This document shows positions 8,785-16,580 of a DNA stretch of 64,000 bases, piece after piece. The notes under the pieces are model-generated. The model did not search any database and had not been told where the DNA came from. It saw only the letters and a list, made by a program, of their open reading frames with translations. The position numbers and the translations under genes are program-made. Numbering within the stretch: the first letter of the stretch is position 1; every line of letters begins with the position of its first letter. The DNA lies in assembly GCA_018883185.1 (NCBI GenBank), contig VEQP01000003.1, positions 1-64,000 on the forward strand, read 5' to 3'. The DNA comes from Nevskiaceae bacterium (GTDB lineage: Bacteria; Pseudomonadota; Gammaproteobacteria; Steroidobacterales; Steroidobacteraceae).

Positions 8785-10338
8785 TTAGCCGCCCGGAGAC
8801 CGCGGTGCGTGACGACGATCCGTCAGTTCGGAAATACCGGCAAATTGCAGTAGCACGCCATCGGCATCGCTTTGCATTACACGCGCCCAGATCTCGGTGC
8901 CGGCGGGCCCGGGCTCGTCGGGTTCGATAACGAGACGTACTTCAGTGAATTGCGGCAAGGCAATTTCAGTGCGAATTCGCGCCCCGTATTCGTTGGCACT
9001 GATCATGAAGCCGGTGGTAGGGGGGCCGGAAGCGTGCTTGTTCTTGGCCAGCCAGAGTTGCAACGGACGCGGTGGATCGAACCGTTGCTGGATTCCGCTG
9101 CGCGTGGGCAGCAGCAGGCGCTGCGACCCGTCTAGACCGAGCAGCTCCCACGCGCACATCTCCTTCTGGAAGCCTTTGGCTTGAAAGCGCAGTTCGCGAC
9201 CCGTGATCGCCGACAAGCCGATGGCTTGGCGTGTCGCATCCGAGATCAATACCTGCCCGCCGACGCTTAGCGACTCGATTCTCGCGGCGAGATTGACGTT
9301 GCTGCCGATGACGCTGTACTCGGTGCGCAGATCAGAGCCGATGTTCCCTACGACAACCTCGCCCGTATGCAGTGCAACCCCCATATCGAGCATCGGCAGT
9401 CCGCTTGAACGATGGGTGTCGTTGACGGTCTGCAGTGCATGATGCATTTCGATCGCGCAGCGTGCCGCGCGCAGCGCATCGTCCTCGCGCGATACCGGCG
9501 CGCCGAATATCGCCATCACCGCGTCACCCATGAACTTGTCGATAGTGCCCTGGTGAGCGGTGATTACGCGAGACATTGCTGCCAAGAAACCGTTGAGCAT
9601 AAGCACGACGTCGGTCGCCGGCAGCTTGTCGCTGATGGCGGTGAAACCTCGAAGATCCGCCAGCATGATCGTGACGACACGATTTTCGCCGCCGAGTTTC
9701 AGCCCTTCGGGCGATTCGAGCAATTGGTTCACGACTTCGTCGGAGAGGTAGCGTCCGAATGTCTTGGTAATGAATCTGTTACGCGTCTCGAGGACGACCG
9801 CTTGTCTAGCGATCTGCTCGTGGCTGCGACGCAGCTCCTCACGACTTTCGGTAAGCGCCTGCATCGCCATTTGCCGCATGTTCTCGTTGCGAAACGCTTC
9901 GGAGTGATAGCGCAGACGTGCGATGAGTTCGACGGCGCTCGGGAGTTTGATCAGGTAGTCGTTGGCACCGACTCTGAACGCTTTTGCCTTGATGGCGGGA
10001 TCTTCCTTCGTAGACAGGACCACTACTGGCACGTCCCGAGTCGAGGGGCTTTGTTTGAGTTGCTGGAGCACCTCCAGCCCATCGACGCCCGGCATCATCA
10101 AATCTTGCAGGATCACGGTCGGCTTCACGGACTTCGCGGTATCGAATGCGGCGACAGGATCCTGGCAGTGATGCACCGCGATGTAGTTCTCTGTGCCCAG
10201 CAGCTCGCGAATGCGTTCGGCGATGATCAATTGGTCATCGATGAGTAAAACCACGATCGACGGTCGCCGTGAATGAGCCATTACTAACGAGGTTAGGGGT
10301 TTTCGAGTCGAGGTGCTCGGTCGGCTACGGCGATTCAC
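8785..10338 (-). CDS. Response regulator: WspR-like receiver + class III nucleotide cyclase + PilZ-like C-terminus
   Basis: REC: VVLLIDDQLIIAERI...KPTVILQDLMMPGVDGLEV...VVVLSTKEDP...GANDYLIKLP; cyclase: VTIMLADLRGFTAISDKL...GTIDKFMGDAVMAIFGAP...YSVIGSNVNLAARIES; tail: GFMISANEYGARIRTEIALPQFTEVRLVIEP. Alternative start at 10281. Confidence 0.9.
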   Translation of the reverse strand: MNRRSRPSTSTRKPLTSLVMAHSRRPSIVVLLIDDQLIIAERIRELLGTENYIAVHHCQDPVAAFDTAKSVKPTVILQDLMMPGVDGLEVLQQLKQSPSTRDVPVVVLSTKEDPAIKAKAFRVGANDYLIKLPSAVELIARLRYHSEAFRNENMRQMAMQALTESREELRRSHEQIARQAVVLETRNRFITKTFGRYLSDEVVNQLLESPEGLKLGGENRVVTIMLADLRGFTAISDKLPATDVVLMLNGFLAAMSRVITAHQGTIDKFMGDAVMAIFGAPVSREDDALRAARCAIEMHHALQTVNDTHRSSGLPMLDMGVALHTGEVVVGNIGSDLRTEYSVIGSNVNLAARIESLSVGGQVLISDATRQAIGLSAITGRELRFQAKGFQKEMCAWELLGLDGSQRLLLPTRSGIQQRFDPPRPLQLWLAKNKHASGPPTTGFMISANEYGARIRTEIALPQFTEVRLVIEPDEPGPAGTEIWARVMQSDADGVLLQFAGISELTDRRHAPRSPGG

Positions 10339-10347
10339 AGGTTTGGA

Positions 10348-10378
10348 TTGACAAGTTCATAGGTGATATAGTTAACTA
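10348..10378 (+). promoter_or_regulatory. Candidate promoter/operator with palindrome TAGTTAACTA
   Basis: TTGACA at 10348-10353; perfect 10-bp palindrome TAGTTAACTA at 10369-10378, in the divergent intergenic region before the gene at 10415. Confidence 0.35.
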
Positions 10379-10414
10379 CAACACTAATTAAGCCGAAATT
10401 CGCTGGAGGTTTCC

Positions 10415-11101
10415 ATGTCTCGTGTCGTTTCGCTGTCCGTGTGTGCGGTTATCGGTCTGCTAACCGCCACCCCCTCGATGGCGGCCAGCGAGGTCACCCG
10501 CACCCGAATCCTGAGCGCCGCTGATGTTTCCGCGCTGGTCGTCACGGCCCAGGTCGGCGATGTGCGCATCGAGCAAGGGGACAGCGACGCCATCGTTGCC
10601 AAGGTCACGCTCAAGGCGAAGCGCACGATGGGGGTGTTCAGCTCTCTGCCTGATGTGTCGATTCTCGAGATGTCGGTTACGACCCGCGGCGATCAACTGC
10701 GCCTAGGTGTGGACGCGAAGAACGTCGAGGAGCGTTGGCTGATCCGCATGCCGCGAAAACCGCTCTCAGCCATCGAGGTCAAAGCCGGCGTTGGCAGCGT
10801 CACCGTTGCCGCTGTCGCGCGACGGATCGAAGTCGACCTTGGAGTCGGTGACGCGACAGTCGATGTGCCTAGCGGAGCGATCTCCGTGCAAATCGGCACA
10901 GGCGATGCGACTGTGCGTACGACTCTTGCCAACGCCGGCGCCATCGATGGCAAAACGGGCGTCGGCCGCGTGTCGTTGTCCGGCCTCGATGGAACCATCA
11001 ACAGTCGCGCGGTGGGCGGCTCGGTGAGTGGCAAAGGTCGCGGCCAGGAACCGATCAACGCGATGGTTGGCGTCGGCGACTTATCGATCAGCTTGCAGTA
11101 G
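10415..11101 (+). CDS. Exported GVGD-repeat protein (DUF4097-like / adhesin-like beta structure)
   Basis: Signal peptide (VCAVIGLLTATPSMA), repeated GVGS/GVGD/GTGD strands; paralogous to 14624..15310. Confidence 0.75.
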   Translation: MSRVVSLSVCAVIGLLTATPSMAASEVTRTRILSAADVSALVVTAQVGDVRIEQGDSDAIVAKVTLKAKRTMGVFSSLPDVSILEMSVTTRGDQLRLGVDAKNVEERWLIRMPRKPLSAIEVKAGVGSVTVAAVARRIEVDLGVGDATVDVPSGAISVQIGTGDATVRTTLANAGAIDGKTGVGRVSLSGLDGTINSRAVGGSVSGKGRGQEPINAMVGVGDLSISLQ

Positions 11102-11133
11102 CGCCGTTAACCCACGAGCCGTAGCGCGCGACC

Positions 11134-11973
11134 ATGTTGAATTCGTTGATCGCAGAATCGTTTAGCCGCTGGGCTGCCGCCTGGCGCGACCGCCCGACGA
11201 ATGGCTGGCGCATCGCGTTGGTGCTGCTCGCCTACGTCGGCGGCCTGATTCTTGTCATGGTGCTGGCCAATCTGCTGCTGATTCCGGCGTTGAAGTCGAT
11301 GCTCGGTACGGTCACCCCTTACCTGCGAGAGCTCGTGCAGCTGCTGATCCTGGGCGCCGCCTTCAGCACGGGGTTGTGGGCTGCACTGCGCAGCCAGCGT
11401 GCGCTACATGGTCCGCGCGTGCCCTCGCTCTGGGCTGCGCCCGGGGTCAACGCCCGCTATGCCGATGCCGTGATGTCGGGTGTGTTGTGGCTACTGCTGT
11501 TCCTGCTGTCCTCGGTCATCACCGGCGTTGACGAGATCCGTGAGCGCTTGCTCACTTACAGCCTCGCCCAATGGCTATTGCTCGGCGCGGTCGCGGTCGT
11601 GACCATAGGCATTCAGGCGAGCAGTGAGGAGTTGATCTTCCGCGGATATCTGTTGCCGAGTCTTGCGGCTCGCCTGTCGATCGGTGTCACCGTCTTGCTC
11701 TCCATCCTGCTGTTCACCGTCGGGCATCCGGGTTCGGGAATCTATGGCACTCTCGGCGTCGCGGCGTTTGCCGCCGTATTCGCGCTGGCGGTGCTCAAGA
11801 CCGGCACCGTGAGCTACGGGGCGGGTGCGCACGTCGCCAACAACCTGGCGATGTTCCTGCTGTACCCCACAGTCGAGAACGCCGATGCCACGCCGCTCGA
11901 TCTCGCCCTACTGAGCGGATCGCTCGTGATCTGGTTCCTTTGGGTGCAGCGACGCGAGGCGGCTCGCCACTAA
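11134..11973 (+). CDS. CPBP (CAAX-like) intramembrane glutamic endopeptidase
   Basis: Multi-TM protein with EELIFRGYLLP, HPGSG and HVANNLAMFLL motifs. Confidence 0.88.
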   Translation: MLNSLIAESFSRWAAAWRDRPTNGWRIALVLLAYVGGLILVMVLANLLLIPALKSMLGTVTPYLRELVQLLILGAAFSTGLWAALRSQRALHGPRVPSLWAAPGVNARYADAVMSGVLWLLLFLLSSVITGVDEIRERLLTYSLAQWLLLGAVAVVTIGIQASSEELIFRGYLLPSLAARLSIGVTVLLSILLFTVGHPGSGIYGTLGVAAFAAVFALAVLKTGTVSYGAGAHVANNLAMFLLYPTVENADATPLDLALLSGSLVIWFLWVQRREAARH

Positions 11974-12579
11974 GGCCGCCGCTTCCTGTGTGGCCGTCTG
12001 TTCGGCGAGCCCCCGCGCGACGCCGAGCTGATCCTGCGGCAGTCGATTTTGGCTTGCTTTGCTCTTGGCAGTAACGGAAGTCACTTCGAGGGTCAGCGCC
12101 ACCAGCCCCTTGAGCATCTTGTCGATGTAAGGCGCTGGGGCATCGGATACGGCCCACGGTTCGGCCCGTTGCGCTTCAAACGCTCTCGTCAGCCGCTCGA
12201 CGTACTGCAGTTTGAGCGCCGCGTCATGCGAGTGACTCAAGATCCCGCGTACATGCACACTCACGTAGTTGTAGGTGGGAACCACTTCGTGTGTCTGCTG
12301 CTTCGAGGGGTACAGCGAGGGTGAGACGTAAGCGGTGGCGCCGCTGAAGATCAGCAACACTTCCGGACGACTCTCGGCGAGTTTCCAACTCGGGTTGGCA
12401 AGCGAAGTGTGGGCGATGAAGGTGCCGCCGACCGCAACCTGATCGAGACAGAGGAAGGGCAGGTGGTCGGCGTGCGGGCGCCCCTCCTGAACGGCGATCA
12501 GCGTCGCTAACGGATGCTGCGCGACGAATTGGGCTATTCGCTCCGCGTCGGTTTCTTTAAAAACATCGGGTAGGTACAC
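11908..12579 (-). CDS. PaiB-like FMN-binding protein
   Basis: MYLPDVFKETDAERIAQFVAQHPLATLIA...LPFLCL...FSGATAYVSPSLYPSK...VPTYNYVSVHVRG is typical of PaiB. Confidence 0.9.
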   Translation of the reverse strand: MYLPDVFKETDAERIAQFVAQHPLATLIAVQEGRPHADHLPFLCLDQVAVGGTFIAHTSLANPSWKLAESRPEVLLIFSGATAYVSPSLYPSKQQTHEVVPTYNYVSVHVRGILSHSHDAALKLQYVERLTRAFEAQRAEPWAVSDAPAPYIDKMLKGLVALTLEVTSVTAKSKASQNRLPQDQLGVARGLAEQTATQEAAALVASRLASLHPKEPDHERSAQ

Positions 12580-12628
12580 GAGGTGCTCCGAGTCGATCTA
12601 GCCTGGTCGATCATGCTACGTTTCGCGG

Positions 12629-13159
12629 ATGAATACTTCCTTGATGCAACCCACACTTCACGGTTCTCTCGTTCACCTGTCTCCCATGCGGGCAGATGAT
12701 TACGACGCGCTCTTCGCTGTCGCCAAAGATCCCTTGATCTGGGAGCAGCATCCCGCGCGGGATCGCTATAAACCCGAGGTGTTTCGTCTGCTCTTCGATA
12801 AAGGCCTTGCCTCGGGCGGCGCTTTGGTGGTTCGGGAGGCTGCGACGGGCGAGGTCATTGGTTCAACCCGTTACTATGACTATCGGCCCGAGGATCCCTC
12901 GATTGCGATCGGGTACACTTTTATCGCGCGCCGTTGTTGGGGCGGCACGTATAACCCCGAGATGAAACGCTTGTTGTTGCAGCATGCCTTCGGCTTCGTG
13001 GATCGAGTGTGGTTCCACATTGGCGTCCACAACCGCCGCTCGCGCGAGGCCATCTTGCGGGTGGGCGGACAGTTCAGCCACGAGATCTTCAGCGACCCGG
13101 CTTGGGCTGGGGCCGATCAATCGTACTACTACGTCGACAAGTCGTCCGTCGATCGTTGA
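12629..13159 (+). CDS. GNAT family N-acetyltransferase
   Basis: LVHLSPMRADDYDALFAVAKDPLIWEQHP...GYTFIARRCWGGTYNPEMKRLLLQHAF. Confidence 0.88.
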   Translation: MNTSLMQPTLHGSLVHLSPMRADDYDALFAVAKDPLIWEQHPARDRYKPEVFRLLFDKGLASGGALVVREAATGEVIGSTRYYDYRPEDPSIAIGYTFIARRCWGGTYNPEMKRLLLQHAFGFVDRVWFHIGVHNRRSREAILRVGGQFSHEIFSDPAWAGADQSYYYVDKSSVDR

Positions 13160-13163
13160 TCGC

Positions 13164-13571
13164 TCAACTCTCCTGCCGCAACTTGATCTTCTCGAGACTC
13201 ATTTTGTCTTTGTAACTCATCAGCAAGGCGGCGCCCGCGAGAATCAGGATGCCGCCCGCTTCATAGAGGATGTTGACCGGGTCGATATCTTTGCTCTGCA
13301 GGATGATCATCCGACAGAGCGCGGTCATGGCGATGATGATGGGCAGCGTCACCGGAATTCGATGGCTCTTGTAAAACGCCCCGACCATGCCGAGCACCTC
13401 GGCGTAGATGAACAGCAGAAATAAATCGCTGAGGTTGACTACGCCCGACTCCAGCAGCCGCTTCACCTCGACGCCCGAGGCATAAAGGGTTGCTAGGCCG
13501 ATCACCAGCAAAATCGCGTTTTCGCTGATCTGCACCAGGCGTGAACTCAGGGTCTTGACGTCGTTCGACAT
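13164..13571 (-). CDS. PsiE-like phosphate-starvation-inducible membrane protein
   Basis: MSNDVKTLSSRLVQISENAILLVIGLATLYASG...FIYAEVLGMVGAFYKSHRIPVTLPIIIAMTALCRMIIL matches the PsiE family pattern. Confidence 0.75.
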   Translation of the reverse strand: MSNDVKTLSSRLVQISENAILLVIGLATLYASGVEVKRLLESGVVNLSDLFLLFIYAEVLGMVGAFYKSHRIPVTLPIIIAMTALCRMIILQSKDIDPVNILYEAGGILILAGAALLMSYKDKMSLEKIKLRQES

Positions 13572-13645
13572 GGGCGAGCCCTCAGGATTTGGCCGATCTC
13601 GGCGCTGCCCCAAGCGTAGATCAAGCGACCGACCCGCGCCACCGA

Positions 13646-14563
13646 TCAGATCAGAAGGTGCTGCAGGACCGCCTCGCGCAGTCGCTGGCTGAACGCCTTG
13701 TGATCATCTTCGTAGGCTTGGCGTGCCGCCCGTCCGGACTCGCTTCGTTGCTTCGCCGACATGAGACGTATTTCATTGATGCCGTGTTCGAGTTCGGCAG
13801 CGCTGAAAGATTCCGATCGGACGGCGAGCACCACCGCCCCCATGGCTCTGCCCTCGTTGTGGTAGTGGCAGAACGATTCGGGCGGCGCGAAGGACAACTG
13901 AATTCCGTGCCGTGCGAGCTCGGCAAAGTAGTCATCGTGCTTCGGAAAGTGATGCAGCATCAACTGTACGTTGTCGCGTTGCAGCCATTTCGGGAAGTTG
14001 AGCGGTGCCGCAGGGTCGTGCCATTGCACATGAAGAGCAGGCAAATCCGCTCTGCGACGCCACAGATCGAGCAAGGCCTGCGAGCCGCGGTTGGTGCTGC
14101 GGGCACCGAAGTGAGCGAACGTTTCGTGTCGTTCGACCTGCCGTTTGGGATCGGGCGAGCTGAAGCCGACCCACACTTGTGGCTGGCGGCTGAACGTCAA
14201 GGCGAGATCCTTCTGCGCCGCCACCGTCTTGAAGAGGACGAGATCGACGAGTTCCTCCGCACGCTGGATCGATTGGATGTCACACCACTTCGGCGTGGCG
14301 ATCAGGGCGCGGCGCTTGTACCGACGAACCTCCTTCGAGTCGAGCACGCGCTCGAGAAAGATCGCAACGTCTCCTGGCGTGTCGACGGTCGTGAGTGCGG
14401 CAGTGTGCCGGTCGGAATCGCGATACAGGCTCTCGGGTACGAACAGCACGCGACAGGTCAGGGTGCCCGGGAAGGCCTCCTGAAGCGTGGCGCGCAGCAC
14501 TTGGGCATCGACCTTGCGGGCGTTGCTCCAGCTCGGGCAGAAAATATCGACCAGACGGCTCAT
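13646..14563 (-). CDS. Glycosyltransferase-like protein
   Basis: 305-aa ORF; LMLHHFPKHDDYFAELARHGIQLSFAPPESFCHYHNEGRAMGAVVLA resembles a GT-B C-terminal region; family assignment tentative. Confidence 0.5.
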   Translation of the reverse strand: MSRLVDIFCPSWSNARKVDAQVLRATLQEAFPGTLTCRVLFVPESLYRDSDRHTAALTTVDTPGDVAIFLERVLDSKEVRRYKRRALIATPKWCDIQSIQRAEELVDLVLFKTVAAQKDLALTFSRQPQVWVGFSSPDPKRQVERHETFAHFGARSTNRGSQALLDLWRRRADLPALHVQWHDPAAPLNFPKWLQRDNVQLMLHHFPKHDDYFAELARHGIQLSFAPPESFCHYHNEGRAMGAVVLAVRSESFSAAELEHGINEIRLMSAKQRSESGRAARQAYEDDHKAFSQRLREAVLQHLLI

Positions 14564-14623
14564 GGTAAGCGGCTGATTCTACTAAAATGACACCCGTCGA
14601 CGGACCGATATACCGGAGAGACG

Positions 14624-15310
14624 ATGGCTCGAACTGCGTGGCTGGGGTGGTTGATGGTGGGTTGTATGGCAGGCCTTGCTCAGGCGGCAGAGGGGCCGGT
14701 GACCCGTCAAAAAGACTTTTCAGCGACCGGCATCACCGCCGTCTCGCTCGATGCCGGGGTTGGGAGTGTTCGCATCGAACAGGGCGACGCCGATCGCATC
14801 AAAGTAACCGCCCGGCTTGAAGCCAAGCGCATGAGCAACCCGCTCAGTGCCCTGCCCGATGTCAGCAAGCTCGATATCCGTCATTCCGTGGTCAATGGCA
14901 CGCTCGAACTGCGCGTCGATGCCAAAAATCTCAACGAGGACTGGGTGGTGACGCTCGCCCGTGTTCCGCTTAACCGCATCGACGTCGAACTTGGCGTCGG
15001 CGATGTCGAAGTGCAAAGCAGCGCCCGGCGAATCTCGGTGGAGGCGGGCGTGGGTGATGTGCGCGTTGATGCAGCGCTTGCCGAGATCAACATCGATGTC
15101 GACGTGGGTGATGCCCGGGTCGTGACATCTCAAAAAAGTGCGGGCTCCATTGACGCTAAGACTCGCGTGGGTGCAGTGACGCTCAAGGGTTCGAAGACGA
15201 GTTCCATGAGCGGCTCGGTCGGGGCCAGCGTCAGCAGTCAGGCCGAAGGCTCCAATCCCGTCATCATCAAGGTGGGCGTGGGTGACGTTCGAATAGATCT
15301 CACGCCGTGA
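14624..15310 (+). CDS. Exported GVGD-repeat protein, paralogue of 10415..11101
   Basis: Signal peptide; repeats GVGSVRIEQGDADRI, GVGDVEVQSSARRI, GVGDVRVDAALAEI, GVGDVRIDL. Confidence 0.75.
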   Translation: MARTAWLGWLMVGCMAGLAQAAEGPVTRQKDFSATGITAVSLDAGVGSVRIEQGDADRIKVTARLEAKRMSNPLSALPDVSKLDIRHSVVNGTLELRVDAKNLNEDWVVTLARVPLNRIDVELGVGDVEVQSSARRISVEAGVGDVRVDAALAEINIDVDVGDARVVTSQKSAGSIDAKTRVGAVTLKGSKTSSMSGSVGASVSSQAEGSNPVIIKVGVGDVRIDLTP

Positions 15311-15999
15311 AATTCACGCCTCGCTTCGACCTCTGGCATGCCTACGTGCCTTTGCTTGTTTTTGGCGTGATCATCTCTTTGTTGGTGTACTTTGACGTCG
15401 ATCGACGGTTAGCAGAGCGCTTTTTCGTCGACACGCAGACCGGACACTGGCTCGGCGAAGGCACGTTCTGGGCCGACATCTTGCTCCACCGCTGGGGACG
15501 TAACTTTGCCCGTCTGCTCGGTGTGCTCGGTATCGTGGCCTTGCTGCTTAGTTTCAAGTTGCCGCGTCTGCGACCGCACCGGCGGGCGCTCGGCTATTAC
15601 GTCGCCTGCATGGCCGTGGTGCCGTTGCTGGTCGGGGGGTTGAAAGTCGCGACCAACGTCGATTGCCCGCGTGATCTACAGGGTTACGGCGGTGATCGCC
15701 CCTATGTCGAATTGTTCGATGATCGACCTGACGAATTGCCGCGAGCCGAGTGTTTCCCGGGTGCGCACTCCTCGTCGGCGTTTGCGTTGTTTTGCCTGTA
15801 TTTCTTAGGGTTGGCCTACAATCGGAGAATGGCTTGGACCGGTTTGGCGGCAGCCCTGACGGCTGGCAGTGCTTTTTCTTTTGCTCAGCAGGCTCGCGGA
15901 GCCCACTTTATCGGCGATGATCTGTGGTCTGCCGCCATCGCTTGGGCCATTTGCTACCTCTTTTACCGTTTTCTATGGCGTGGGGAGCTGCGTTCATGA
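15307..15999 (+). CDS. PAP2 superfamily phosphatase (membrane; possible lipid phosphatase)
   Basis: KVATNVDCPRDL, FPGAHSSSAFALF, ARGAHFIGDDLWSA motifs; GTGA overlap with upstream gene. Confidence 0.85.
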   Translation: MKFTPRFDLWHAYVPLLVFGVIISLLVYFDVDRRLAERFFVDTQTGHWLGEGTFWADILLHRWGRNFARLLGVLGIVALLLSFKLPRLRPHRRALGYYVACMAVVPLLVGGLKVATNVDCPRDLQGYGGDRPYVELFDDRPDELPRAECFPGAHSSSAFALFCLYFLGLAYNRRMAWTGLAAALTAGSAFSFAQQARGAHFIGDDLWSAAIAWAICYLFYRFLWRGELRS

Positions 16000-16574
16000 A
16001 GCGACTCGGACGCATCCTGCTCAAGGGTTTGATCACCATCTTGCCGATCGGTTTGACGCTGTATTTCGCCTACTGGCTGGGCGTGACTGCCGAGTCGGTG
16101 CTCGCCGGAACCCTGAAATGGATGCTGCCCGTGGGCGCCTACCGCCCTGGCATGGGTCTGATCGCCGGCTTTTTGGTCATGTTTATCGTGGGTCTCGCCG
16201 TCAATGCCTACGTGGTTCGGCGGGTGCTGTTGTGGGGCGAGACCTTGGTCTTGCGCGTGCCACTGTTGAAAACCGTCTATGCAGCGCTGCGCGATCTGAC
16301 AGCCCTGATGAAGCTGGGCGAGACGCCCGGAGAGCTGCAGCGAGTCGTGATGGTGCAGTGGGGACCGGGGCGCGCGATCGGCTTCGTTACCCAGGAGAAC
16401 GCCACCGTGCCCGGACTTGGCACCGATGAGGCCTTGGTCGCCGTCTACTTGCCGATGAGTTACCAGATTGGCGGTTACACTCTGTACCTGCCACGTGACC
16501 GGCTACAGCCGACCGATCTGACGGTCGAGGCGGCCATGCGCATCGTGTTGACCGGCGGGCTGCAGACACAGTGA
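15996..16574 (+). CDS. DUF502 family membrane protein
   Basis: LLKGLITILPIGLTLYFAYWL...VPLLKTVYAALRDLTALM...YLPMSYQIGGYTLYLPRD; ATGA overlap with upstream gene. Confidence 0.88.
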   Translation: MKRLGRILLKGLITILPIGLTLYFAYWLGVTAESVLAGTLKWMLPVGAYRPGMGLIAGFLVMFIVGLAVNAYVVRRVLLWGETLVLRVPLLKTVYAALRDLTALMKLGETPGELQRVVMVQWGPGRAIGFVTQENATVPGLGTDEALVAVYLPMSYQIGGYTLYLPRDRLQPTDLTVEAAMRIVLTGGLQTQ

Positions 16575-16580
16575 GGTGAA

